Shown here piece by piece: positions 35,159 to 43,087 of a DNA stretch of 64,000 nucleotides; the first letter of the stretch is position 1; every line of letters begins with the position of its first letter. Under the pieces are notes generated by a model, which saw only the letters and a list, made by a program, of their open reading frames with translations, was not told where the DNA came from and searched no databases. The position numbers and the translations under genes were made by a program. Source of the stretch: Marinibacterium sp. (GTDB taxonomy: Bacteria; Pseudomonadota; Alphaproteobacteria; Rhodobacterales; Rhodobacteraceae); the NCBI GenBank assembly GCA_025800215.1, contig JAOXSC010000147.1, positions 1 through 64,000 on the forward strand, written 5' to 3'.

Positions 35159-36304
35159 TTAAAGCACCCGGTCGAGCAGGGCGTTGGTGTAGTCTTCGGT
35201 CATCTCGATGGGGTTGCCGCCGCAGGACGGGTCTTTGAGCGCGCCTTGCAGGATCGCGGCGCGGTCGGGGTTGGTCACACCCAGTGCGGCCAGATCCGCA
35301 GGGATGCCCAGCCTGGCGTTCAGATCGCCCACAAAGGCGTAGAACCCGTCAAACCCGCCGTCGATCCCCAGATAGCGCGCCGCCATGGCCAGACGGTCTG
35401 CGATGGCCGGGCGGTTGGCATCGAGCACCGCCTGCATCACCACCGCATTGGTGGTGCCGTGATGGGTGTGATAGATTGCGCCGATCGGGTGGCTGAGCGC
35501 ATGGATCGCGCCCAGGCCCTTTTGGAACGCCGTTGCCCCCATCATCGCCGCCGACATCATATGCGCGCGGGCCTCAAGATCGTCGGGGGTGTCATAGGCG
35601 CGCGGCAGGTTGTCCTTGACCAGACGCATCCCTTCGAGCGCGATGCCCTGGCTCATCGGGTGGTAATGGGGGCTGCAGAACGCTTCGAGGCAATGGGCAA
35701 AGGCATCCATCCCGGTGCCTGCGGTGATGAAGGCGGGCATGCCCACGGTCAGTTCGGGATCCGCGATCACCACAGATGGCAGCACCTTGGGGTGAAAGAT
35801 GATCTTCTTTTCCTGCGTGTCGGCATTGGTCAGGACGCTGGCGCGGCCGACCTCGGACCCGGTTCCGGCGGTGGTGGGCACCGCGATATTGGGATAGATC
35901 GCATCGGCATCGGCACGGGTCCACCAGTCGCCGATGTCTTCGAAATCCCAGACCGGGCGGGTCTGACCGGCCATGAAGGCCACCATCTTGCCCAGATCCA
36001 GCCCCGAGCCGCCGCCAAAGGCGATGACCCCGTCATGCCCGCCGGATCTGAAGGCCACCACACCGGCGGTCAGGTTGGCTTCGTTGGGGTTGGGATCCAC
36101 ATCGGCAAAGAGTGCGCGGCCAAGGCCTGCGGCCTCAAGCACATCCAGCGCGCCCTGGGTGATGGGCAGATCGGCCAGGCCGCGATCGGTCACCAGCAGG
36201 GGCTTGGTGATCCCGGCCTGGGCGCAGGCCTCGGGCAGTTCCTGAATGCGGCCTGCGCCAAAGCGGATGGCGGTGGGATAGGACCAGTTTGCGGTCAAAG
36301 ACAT
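35159..36304 (-). CDS. Iron-containing alcohol dehydrogenase
   Basis: A 381-residue group III alcohol dehydrogenase. The NAD-binding stretch GVIAFGGGSGLDLGKMVAFMAGQ and the substrate region AVPTTAGTGSEVGRASVLT are clear. The metal ligands lie in GTGMDAFAHCLEAFCSPHYHPMS (Asp/His) and GLGAIHALSHPIGAIYHTHHG (His). It would oxidise a primary alcohol to the aldehyde. It is the last gene of the minus-strand operon, 25 bp after the aldehyde dehydrogenase that could take its product. In context the substrate may be a gamma-glutamylated amino-alcohol (inference). Confidence 0.92.
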   Translation of the reverse strand: MSLTANWSYPTAIRFGAGRIQELPEACAQAGITKPLLVTDRGLADLPITQGALDVLEAAGLGRALFADVDPNPNEANLTAGVVAFRSGGHDGVIAFGGGSGLDLGKMVAFMAGQTRPVWDFEDIGDWWTRADADAIYPNIAVPTTAGTGSEVGRASVLTNADTQEKKIIFHPKVLPSVVIADPELTVGMPAFITAGTGMDAFAHCLEAFCSPHYHPMSQGIALEGMRLVKDNLPRAYDTPDDLEARAHMMSAAMMGATAFQKGLGAIHALSHPIGAIYHTHHGTTNAVVMQAVLDANRPAIADRLAMAARYLGIDGGFDGFYAFVGDLNARLGIPADLAALGVTNPDRAAILQGALKDPSCGGNPIEMTEDYTNALLDRVL

Positions 36305-36329
36305 AGGGTTTGCCTTTCCTGAAAGGGCC

Positions 36330-37712
36330 TTAGCCCGTCACTTTCTTGAGATGGTAGGATTTCGGGCGTGTGAGGTTGTGAAACCCGATCACCGACAGCC
36401 CGCCGCCACGCCCGGTGTTCTTGCAGCCGGTCCAGCACAGGCCGGGATCCAGATAATCGGCCCGGTTCATGAAGACGGTGCCGGTTTCGATGCGATCCCC
36501 AACCGCCATGGCGCGATCCAGATCGCGGGTCCAGAGGCTGGCGGTCAGGCCAAAGTCGCTATCGTTCATCAGCGCGATGGCCTCGTCATCCGAAGACACC
36601 TTCATGATGCCGACCACAGGCCCGAAGCTTTCGTCGCGCATCACCCGCATGTCATGGGTGACCCCGGTCAGGATCTGCGGTGTCAGATAGGCGCCGCCAT
36701 CATCTTCGGCAAAGGGGGCGATATGGGCGGTGGCGCCATCCGCGACCGCTTCGGCGATCTGGGCGCGCACTTCGGTGGCAAAGCGCAGATTGGCCATCGG
36801 GCCGATGGTGGTGTCGGGATCCAGCGGGTTGCCCAGCCTGTAGCCCCGGACGGTCTCGATCGCCTTGGCGACAAAGTCGTCATAGAGGCTGTCATGCACA
36901 TAGATCCGTTCGATCCCGCAGCAGCATTGCCCGGAATTGAACATCGCCCCGTCGATCAGCGTGTCCACGGCCGCGTCAAGATCGGCGTCCTCCATCACAT
37001 AGCCGGGATCCTTGCCGCCCAGTTCGGTGCCCACGCCGGTAAAGGTGCCGGCTGCCGCGCGCTCCATCGCCTGACCGCCGCCCACCGATCCGGTGAAGTT
37101 CACGAAATCGAACGCGTTGCCAGCGATCAGCGTGTTGGTGGTGTCGTGGCTCAGGAACAGGTTCTGGAACAGATCCGCCGGGATGCCCGCGCCGTGAAAG
37201 GCCTGCGCCATGCGTTCGCCCACCAGCAGCGTCTGGGTCGCGTGTTTGAGCATCACCGCATTGCCCGCGATCAGCGCGGGCGCCACGGTGTTGATCGCAG
37301 TCATGTAGGGATAGTTCCACGGTGCGACCACAAACACGACCCCGTGCGGCACCCGCTTGATCAGGCGTTTGAATGTGGCGTCTTCGCCCACCTCGATGTC
37401 GGCCAGCGCCTCGGCGGCGATGTTGGCCATATGGGTGGCGCGCTCTTCAAAGCCGCCGAATTCGCCGCCATAGCGTACCGGGCGGCCCATCATCCGGGCC
37501 AGTTCCGGGACGATGTCGTCATTCATTGCGCCCACGGCGGCGACACCGGCCAGCACCAGGTCGATACGCTCTTGCAGGGGGCGGGCGGCCCAGTCGGCCT
37601 GGGCCGTGCGCGCCCGCGCCACGGCGTCAAAGGCCGCATCGGCCGACAGCGTGTCCCGCGTGGCAAAAACCGATCCGTCGATCGGCGAGATACAGGTCAG
37701 AACCTCGGTCAT
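36330..37712 (-). CDS. NAD(P)-dependent aldehyde dehydrogenase
   Basis: A 460-residue ALDH-fold enzyme. Motifs: the Rossmann-linked VVAPWNYPYMTAINTVAPALIAGNAVMLKHATQT, FVNFTGSVGGGQAM, the catalytic Glu in GVGTELGGKDPGYVMEDADLD and the catalytic Cys in FNSGQCCCGIERIYVH, then ESFGPVVGIMKV. It oxidises an aldehyde to the acid. The ATG at 37712 has GGGGAT upstream; an in-frame TTG four codons earlier is less likely. It sits between the glutamine-synthetase-like ligase and the alcohol dehydrogenase, with only about 25 bp on each side. Confidence 0.93.
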   Translation of the reverse strand: MTEVLTCISPIDGSVFATRDTLSADAAFDAVARARTAQADWAARPLQERIDLVLAGVAAVGAMNDDIVPELARMMGRPVRYGGEFGGFEERATHMANIAAEALADIEVGEDATFKRLIKRVPHGVVFVVAPWNYPYMTAINTVAPALIAGNAVMLKHATQTLLVGERMAQAFHGAGIPADLFQNLFLSHDTTNTLIAGNAFDFVNFTGSVGGGQAMERAAAGTFTGVGTELGGKDPGYVMEDADLDAAVDTLIDGAMFNSGQCCCGIERIYVHDSLYDDFVAKAIETVRGYRLGNPLDPDTTIGPMANLRFATEVRAQIAEAVADGATAHIAPFAEDDGGAYLTPQILTGVTHDMRVMRDESFGPVVGIMKVSSDDEAIALMNDSDFGLTASLWTRDLDRAMAVGDRIETGTVFMNRADYLDPGLCWTGCKNTGRGGGLSVIGFHNLTRPKSYHLKKVTG

Positions 37713-37736
37713 GGATATCCCCAAAAGTTGAGAGGG

Positions 37737-39092
37737 TCAGGCGCGCTCGAACCCGCGCGCGATTTCATAATCGGTGACGATCTTGTCGAATTCTTCGATT
37801 TCCCATTCGGCGGCGCGGGCATAGTGGTCGATCACTGTGTCGCCCATGGCGTCGCGCAGCATCTGCGACCCCAGCAGGGCATCGCGCGCATCGCGCAGGG
37901 TGCGCGGGATGTGCCGTTTGGCATCGTCGGCATAGGCGTCGCCGTCATGGGGGTCGGGCAGGGGCAGTTCGTCTTCGATCCCCTTGAGCCCGGCGGCCAG
38001 CATCGCGGCCTGCGCCAGATAGGGGTTCATGTCCGCACCCGGAATGCGGCATTCCACGCGCACGCCGCGCGTGCCATCCCCGCACAGCCGGAACGCGGCG
38101 GTGCGGTTGTCCACCGACCACACGGTCTGGGTGGGGGCAAAGCTGCCTTTGGCAAAGCGTTTGTAGCTGTTGATATAGGGCGCCATGAAACAGGTGTAGT
38201 CGCCCGCATAGGCGATCAGCCCGGCCATGTAGTGATCCATCAGCCTGGATTTCGCCAGCGGCCGGTCGGCGTCATGGAACGCATTGGCCCCGTCCTGCCA
38301 CAGCGACTGGTGCACATGGCTGGCGCTGCCCACGCGGTCCTTGTGCCATTTGGGCAGAAAGCTGGCCGCAACCCCGTGCTGATGGGCGATCTCTTTGACC
38401 GCGTGCTTGGCCAGCGTGTGGTGGTCGGCGGTGGACAGGGCGTCGGCATATTTGATGTTCAGCTCTTCCTGACCGGCCTCGGCTTCGCCCTTGGAGCCTT
38501 CGACAGGCACCCCCATGGCGCGCAGGTGGTTGCGGATCGGGCGCATCACGTGCTCTTCCTTGGAGGTCTGGAAGATGTGGTAATCTTCGTTGTAATTCGA
38601 AATCGGAGTGAGCTCGAACCCCCCCCGCGCAATGGCGTCATGGGTGCCCTGGAACAGGAAGAATTCCAGTTCCGTCGCCATCACCGGATCAAATCCCATG
38701 GCCTGCGCCCGCGCCACCTGACGTTTCAGGATCTCGCGCGGGGCGTGGGGCACTGGCGCGTGGCTGTGGTGGTCGATCACGTCGCACAGCACCATCGCGC
38801 TGCCGTCGGCCCAGGGCAGGGGGCGCAGCGTCGACAGGTCGGGCTTCATGATGTAGTCGCCATAGCCCCGTTCCCACGAGGTCGCGTCATAGCCATCGGG
38901 CGTGGCCATTTCCAGATCGGTCGCCAGCAGATAGTTGCAGCAATGGGTTTCCCCATGGGCGATCTCAAGAAAGGCTTCGGCATGGAACCGTTTGCCCATC
39001 AGGTGGCCCTGCATGTCGACAATGCAGGCCACAACCGTGTCGATGCGACCCGTGGCGACCAGGTCCTGAAGCGTTTCAAAGGTCAATGACAC
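37737..39092 (-). CDS. Glutamine synthetase family ligase (probable gamma-glutamyl-amine synthetase)
   Basis: A 451-residue member of the GS fold outside the GlnA core: TELEFFLFQ for the metal site, GEAEAGQEELNIKYADAL, GVAASFLPKWHKDRVGSASHVHQSLW, and CRIPGADMNPYLAQAAMLAAGLKGIEDEL. These are features shared with PuuA/IpuC-type ligases that join an amine to the gamma-carboxyl of glutamate. The GTG at 39092 is the start: AAGGAG lies seven bases upstream, and the longer open frame is Arg/Pro-rich. Its neighbours (ALDH, alcohol dehydrogenase, TRAP transporter, amidohydrolase) suggest an imported amino-alcohol as substrate, for example ethanolamine or a relative. Substrate identity is inferred. Confidence 0.88.
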   Translation of the reverse strand: MSLTFETLQDLVATGRIDTVVACIVDMQGHLMGKRFHAEAFLEIAHGETHCCNYLLATDLEMATPDGYDATSWERGYGDYIMKPDLSTLRPLPWADGSAMVLCDVIDHHSHAPVPHAPREILKRQVARAQAMGFDPVMATELEFFLFQGTHDAIARGGFELTPISNYNEDYHIFQTSKEEHVMRPIRNHLRAMGVPVEGSKGEAEAGQEELNIKYADALSTADHHTLAKHAVKEIAHQHGVAASFLPKWHKDRVGSASHVHQSLWQDGANAFHDADRPLAKSRLMDHYMAGLIAYAGDYTCFMAPYINSYKRFAKGSFAPTQTVWSVDNRTAAFRLCGDGTRGVRVECRIPGADMNPYLAQAAMLAAGLKGIEDELPLPDPHDGDAYADDAKRHIPRTLRDARDALLGSQMLRDAMGDTVIDHYARAAEWEIEEFDKIVTDYEIARGFERA

Positions 39093-39134
39093 CGGGGTCT
39101 CCTTGTCATGAAGGGCGCGAAGGATGCGAAGGAC

Positions 39135-39158
39135 GGGGCAGGCCCGGTGGCCCGCCCC
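39135..39158 (-). promoter_or_regulatory. Intercistronic hairpin between the TRAP binding-protein gene and the ligase gene
   Basis: A 10-bp stem with one G-U pair in RNA (GGGGCGGGCC with GGCCTGCCCC, minus strand) and a 4-base loop, in the 85-bp gap between the two genes. Without a T run it is more likely an mRNA stability element or a weak attenuator than a full terminator. Confidence 0.5.
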
Positions 39159-39177
39159 GCCCGAGGATCTGCGTGGA

Positions 39178-40212
39178 TCAGCCGTAGCGATAGGGCCGAC
39201 CGGCCTTGAGCATGTCGGCGTTGTAGCGCTTGAAGATCTCGACCACCTTGGCCTTGGTTTCGCTTTCGGCGGCGATCTCGTCCCAGAAGGTGACGGCGGC
39301 GGCTTCGACCTGGGCCCATTCTTCATCGGGGATCGAGGTCAGCTGCATCTTGTCGCCATTGACGCGCAGGCTTGCCTCGCCGCCCCAGTACCACCACTGG
39401 CGGTAGTAATGGGACTGGTCGGTGCAGACGCGGAACAGGGTCTGCAGGTCTTCGGGCAGTTCGTTCCAGCGATCCATATTGGCAAAGAACGATCCCGCCC
39501 AGGCGCCCGAGATGTTGTTGGTCAGGAAATAGTTCGTCACATCCGCCCAGCCGACGGTGTAATCTTCGGTGATGCCCGACCAGGCGATGCCGTCGAGCTC
39601 GCCGGTCTGCACGGCGACTTCGATGTCTTCCCAGGGCAGGGTGACCGGCACCACGCCGAATTGCGACAGGAAGCGGCCCGCCGTGGGGAAGGTGAAGACG
39701 CGCTTGCCCTTGAGATCCTCAAGGCTGCGGATCGGATCCTTGGTGGCGAAATGGCACGGATCCCATGCCCCTGCGGAGATGTGTTTCACGCCGACCTTGG
39801 AATATTCTTCGTCCCAGATCTCGTTCAGGCCGTATTGGTTGAACAGCACCGGCACATCCAGCGAATAGCGCGACGCAAAGGGGAAATAGCCGCCGAACAC
39901 GGTGACTTCGGTGGGCGATGCCATGGAATCGTCATCCGACTGCACCGCGTCGATGGTGCCGCGCTGCATGGCGCGGAACAGCTCGCCCGTGGGCACCAGC
40001 TGATCGGCGTAGAACAGTTCGATCTGCATGCGGTCGCCGGCGATCTTGTTGAACATCTCGATCGCAGGGTCGATCACATGGGCCGCCAGCGCCGGGCCCG
40101 CATAGGTCTGCATCCGCCAGGTGATGGTCGATTGCGCCAGTGCCGGGGCCGCCAGCGGGGCAGCCGCAGCGCCGATGCCCGCGGTTTTCAGGAAATTGCG
40201 TCTTGTCGTCAT
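39178..40212 (-). CDS. TRAP transporter substrate-binding protein (DctP-type), Tat-exported
   Basis: A 344-residue periplasmic binding protein. The N-terminus MTTRRNFLKTAGIGAAAAPLAAPALAQ is a twin-arginine signal with AxA cleavage near residue 26. The mature part has the TRAP family pattern: AGDRMQIELFYADQLVPTGELFRAMQRGTIDAV, SLEDLKGKRVFTFPTAGRFLSQFGVVPVTLPWEDIEVAVQTGELDGIAW with the ligand-carboxylate arginine region, and a C-terminal helix. It delivers a ligand to the DctQM permease encoded just upstream. In this branch ligands are often organic acids or amides; here the ligand is unknown. Confidence 0.92.
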   Translation of the reverse strand: MTTRRNFLKTAGIGAAAAPLAAPALAQSTITWRMQTYAGPALAAHVIDPAIEMFNKIAGDRMQIELFYADQLVPTGELFRAMQRGTIDAVQSDDDSMASPTEVTVFGGYFPFASRYSLDVPVLFNQYGLNEIWDEEYSKVGVKHISAGAWDPCHFATKDPIRSLEDLKGKRVFTFPTAGRFLSQFGVVPVTLPWEDIEVAVQTGELDGIAWSGITEDYTVGWADVTNYFLTNNISGAWAGSFFANMDRWNELPEDLQTLFRVCTDQSHYYRQWWYWGGEASLRVNGDKMQLTSIPDEEWAQVEAAAVTFWDEIAAESETKAKVVEIFKRYNADMLKAGRPYRYG

Positions 40213-40264
40213 GGGATCACCTCTCTGTGTCAGGTTGCATGTGCCCTTTGCGGGCCTCTTGTGG

Positions 40265-41584
40265 TTAATTTCCGTAGACCACGCCGGGCAGCCACAGGGC
40301 GATGCCGGGGAAGGTCATGATGATGGCCAGCGCCACGATCATCACCGCCACGAAGGGCAGGATCGACCGGTAGATGTCGCGCAGGCCGATTTCCGGCGGC
40401 GCCATGGCCCGCATCAGAAACAGGTTATAGCCAAAGGGCGGCGTCATATAGGCGATCTGCGTGGTGATCGTGTAAAGCACCCCGTACCAGATCAGATCAA
40501 AGCCAAGCGCCCCCACCAGCGGCACATAAAGCGGCGCCACGATGACCAGCATGGCGGTGTCATCCAGGAACGTGCCCATGACGATAAAGCTCAGCTGCAT
40601 CAGGATCAGGATCACCCAAGGGTTCAGCCCCAGCTGATCGGTGAACAGGTTTTCGATGGCACGCACCGCGCCCAGCCCGTCAAACACCGCGCCAAAGCCC
40701 AGGGCGGCCAGGATGATCCACATGAACATGCATGAAATCGCCAGCGTCTGCTTGGTGCAGGTTTCAAAAATGGCCCAGCTCATACGCCCCTTGAGGATCG
40801 ACGCCGCCAGCGCCGCGAGCGCCCCGATGGCCGAACTTTCGACCAGCGATGTCCAGCCATTCACAAAGGGCACCATCATCGTGGCAAAGATGCCAAAGGG
40901 CAGCAGACCGGCACCCAGCAGGCGGATCTTTTCGGCGCGCGGGACGGTGTGGGCGTCTTCCATGGCCGGGCCAAGCTCGGGCTGGATGCGGCAGCGGATC
41001 CAGATATAGGCGATGAACATCGCCGCCATCATCAGCCCCGGCACCACGCCCGCCAGCCACAGCTGGCCGACCGGCTGGCGCGCGATCATCGCATAAAGCA
41101 CCAGCACCACCGATGGCGGCACCAGGATCCCCAGCGATGACCCTGCCTGCACCACGCCGGTCACCATGATCTTGTCATAGCCCCGCCGCAGCAGTTCGGG
41201 CAGAGCGATCGTGGCGCCGATGGCCATGCCCGCCACGCTCAGCCCGTTCATGGCAGAAATCAGCACCATCAGCCCGATGGTGCCGATGGCAAGCCCGCCC
41301 TGCACCGGCCCCATCCAGACGTGGAACATGCGATAAAGATCATCTGCCAGCCGCGATTCCGACAGCACGTAGCCCATGAAGATGAACATCGGCAGGGTCA
41401 GAAGCGGATACCATTTCATCAGCTTCATCGCCGCCGAAAACGGGATGTCGGTGCCCCCCGTCCCCCACAGCGCCAGCGCGGCGATGGCCCCCACCGCGCC
41501 GATGGCGCCAAACACGCGCTGGCCGGTGAACAGCATCAGCATCATGGATGCGAACATGAAGATCGCGATGTATTCCTGGCTCAT
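40265..41584 (-). CDS. TRAP transporter large permease subunit (DctM-type)
   Basis: A 439-residue inner-membrane protein with about twelve helices, typical for DctM: FMFASMMLMLFTGQRVFGAIGAV at the start, LPMFIFMGYVLSESRLADDLYRMF, VQAGSSLGILVPPSVVLVLYAMIA and LDDTAMLVIVAPLYVPL. It forms the ion-coupled channel for the binding-protein ligand. The ATG at 41584 overlaps the small-permease stop by 4 bp (ATGA); the longer open frame upstream is His/Gly-rich shadow of that gene. Confidence 0.94.
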   Translation of the reverse strand: MSQEYIAIFMFASMMLMLFTGQRVFGAIGAVGAIAALALWGTGGTDIPFSAAMKLMKWYPLLTLPMFIFMGYVLSESRLADDLYRMFHVWMGPVQGGLAIGTIGLMVLISAMNGLSVAGMAIGATIALPELLRRGYDKIMVTGVVQAGSSLGILVPPSVVLVLYAMIARQPVGQLWLAGVVPGLMMAAMFIAYIWIRCRIQPELGPAMEDAHTVPRAEKIRLLGAGLLPFGIFATMMVPFVNGWTSLVESSAIGALAALAASILKGRMSWAIFETCTKQTLAISCMFMWIILAALGFGAVFDGLGAVRAIENLFTDQLGLNPWVILILMQLSFIVMGTFLDDTAMLVIVAPLYVPLVGALGFDLIWYGVLYTITTQIAYMTPPFGYNLFLMRAMAPPEIGLRDIYRSILPFVAVMIVALAIIMTFPGIALWLPGVVYGN

Positions 41585-42165
41585 CTGCGGGCCACCCCGA
41601 TGTCGTGGCCCCTGAGGCGGGCAATGTCCTTGAAAAGCTCGGAAATGGCCTGCAGCAGCATCAGAAAGATGCCGGTGACCATGATCGCCTTGACCGGCCA
41701 GATGAATGGCCTCCACGCGGTCGAGGATCGTTCAAGGCGCCCGATCTCTTCGCTGCCGGTGATCAGCCCGCCGAAGAATTCAAACGGGTTGGTGCCCCAA
41801 TATCCAAGCGAATAGGCGGTCGATCCCAGCCCGCCATAGAACAGCACGCCCAGATAGAAGATCAGAAACAGCACCGTGAAGCTGTCGACCCAGGCTTTCC
41901 GGCGTGGGCTCCAGTCGTGATAGAACAGATCCATGCGCACATTCGCGCCAAGCTGCATCGCATAGGGGCCGCCGATCAGGTAGTAGGTGACCATGGCAAA
42001 CTGCGCCATTTCCAGCGTCCAGAGCGAGGGCAGAAAGAAGGTCTTTGAGATCGAAGACCACAGCAGGATCCCCATCATCCCGAACAGCCCCCACATCATC
42101 ACCCGGCCGATCCGGTAATTCACCGCATCGACGACACGCACATAGGCTGCCATTGCACGGATCAT
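41581..42165 (-). CDS. TRAP transporter small permease subunit (DctQ-type)
   Basis: A 194-residue inner-membrane protein with four helices; key stretches are MWGLFGMMGILLWSSISKTFFLPSLWTLEMAQFAMVTYYLIGGPYAMQLGANVRMDLFYHDWSPRRKAW, which is the DctQ hallmark, and a C-terminal helix AIMVTGIFLMLLQAISELFKD. The start ATG at 42165 overlaps the stop of the upstream amidohydrolase-like gene by 4 bp, so hydrolase and transporter are coupled. Confidence 0.92.
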   Translation of the reverse strand: MIRAMAAYVRVVDAVNYRIGRVMMWGLFGMMGILLWSSISKTFFLPSLWTLEMAQFAMVTYYLIGGPYAMQLGANVRMDLFYHDWSPRRKAWVDSFTVLFLIFYLGVLFYGGLGSTAYSLGYWGTNPFEFFGGLITGSEEIGRLERSSTAWRPFIWPVKAIMVTGIFLMLLQAISELFKDIARLRGHDIGVARR

Positions 42166-42959
42166 TGGATGCCCCTTTCCCTGATTTGGGAAAGTGTCCC
42201 GGAAATCCACGGCGCCAGCGCCTGTCCCCAGGCATCCTGATCCCCGGTTCGGGCGATCAGATCATTGCGGATCTCCAGCATCACGCTCAGCAATCCGTTC
42301 TTGGCCCCCTGCACATCCAGCGTATGCGCCACCCCGTCCGCAGCGCTATAGGGTTCATTGAGGCGCGTCAGATGCGCCCAGCCCGGCGGGGTCTGCGCCA
42401 GCATGGCGCGGGCAAAGCGGTCGTCGCGCCCGTGCAGCAGCCCCAGTTCCACCTTGCGCGGGACGCCGCGATAGATGGGGGTAAAGCTGTGCACCGTGAC
42501 CATCAGGCGAAGCGTGTCACGATGGCGTGCGATGACCTCGCTCAGGGCGGCGCGGAACGGGTCATGCACGCCCGCGATGCGTGCCGCGCGGGCGGCATCA
42601 TCCAGGTTGCGGTTGCCCGGAATGTCATGAATTTCGCTGCGTGAGGGCATGGCGTCGGGCGCATCGGGCGGGCGGTTGCAGTCAAACACCAGCCGCGAGA
42701 TCTGCCCCAGCACCAGCGGCGCATTCAGCGCGCCTGCCAGTGCGCGCGCCACCCCTGCGGCGCCGGGATCCCATGCGATGTGGCTTTGCAGCTGCGGCGC
42801 GCTCAGCCCCAGATCACCCAAGGCGGCCGGAACCCGGTTGGACGCATGTTCGCACACCACCAGGATCTGCGGATCAGGCGCCGCCGCGATCACCTCGGCC
42901 GCCGGACCAAAGCCCGGATCGTGCCGCTTTGATGCAATATCTGTCAGTCCCCGTGTCAT
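42162..42959 (-). CDS. N-formylglutamate amidohydrolase-like hydrolase
   Basis: A 265-residue protein of the N-formylglutamate amidohydrolase fold: ILVVCEHASNRVPAALGDLGL at the N-terminus (metal ligands E and H), SHIAWDPGAAGVARALAGALNAPLVLGQISRLVFDCNRPPDAPDAMP in the middle, and VTVHSFTPIYRG and GLLSVMLEIRNDLI towards the end. No histidine-utilisation genes are near, so a HutG role is unlikely. It is the first gene of the operon that carries a glutamate-amine ligase, which makes hydrolysis of a gamma-glutamyl amide, or of another N-acyl glutamate, an attractive but unproven role. Confidence 0.85.
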   Translation of the reverse strand: MTRGLTDIASKRHDPGFGPAAEVIAAAPDPQILVVCEHASNRVPAALGDLGLSAPQLQSHIAWDPGAAGVARALAGALNAPLVLGQISRLVFDCNRPPDAPDAMPSRSEIHDIPGNRNLDDAARAARIAGVHDPFRAALSEVIARHRDTLRLMVTVHSFTPIYRGVPRKVELGLLHGRDDRFARAMLAQTPPGWAHLTRLNEPYSAADGVAHTLDVQGAKNGLLSVMLEIRNDLIARTGDQDAWGQALAPWISGTLSQIRERGIQ

Positions 42960-42979
42960 GGTGAAGAGCTTTCTTCACC
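42960..42979. promoter_or_regulatory. Inverted-repeat operator candidate at the operon start
   Basis: GGTGAAGA-GCTT-TCTTCACC is a perfect 8-bp inverted repeat with a 4-bp spacer. It lies directly before the start codon of the amidohydrolase-like gene in the divergent region shared with the RpiR regulator. Confidence 0.65.
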
Positions 42980-43013
42980 GCAATGCCACCTGTCAAGATT
43001 CTTTCCGTTCACT

Positions 43014-43043
43014 TTGACAACAGCCTGCTGCGCCCTGTAGAAT
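43014..43043 (+). promoter_or_regulatory. Promoter of the RpiR gene
   Basis: TTGACA (43014-43019) and TAGAAT (43038-43043) with an 18-bp spacer form a near-consensus sigma-70 promoter. The predicted transcription start falls inside the inverted repeat at 43048-43062. Confidence 0.65.
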
Positions 43044-43047
43044 TTTC

Positions 43048-43062
43048 TTCAGAACTGCTGAA
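43048..43062. promoter_or_regulatory. RpiR-type operator candidate
   Basis: TTCAG-AACTG-CTGAA is a 5-5-5 inverted repeat covering the predicted start point of the rpiR-like transcript; outer bases (GAAT and ATTC) extend the symmetry imperfectly. This fits autorepression. Confidence 0.55.
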
Positions 43063-43087
43063 ATTCACATCTGCCGGATGCCGCCCC

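Noticed and set aside
36351-39089. Very long plus-strand open frame (912 codons) antisense to the aldehyde dehydrogenase and ligase genes
   Set aside because: Its translation is His/Gly/Arg-rich without domains and runs exactly opposite to two genes with clear family motifs; long antisense frames are expected in such GC-rich DNA.
42162-42959. N-formylglutamate amidohydrolase as HutG of histidine degradation
   Set aside because: No hut genes nearby; the gene is coupled to a TRAP transporter and a glutamate-amine ligase.
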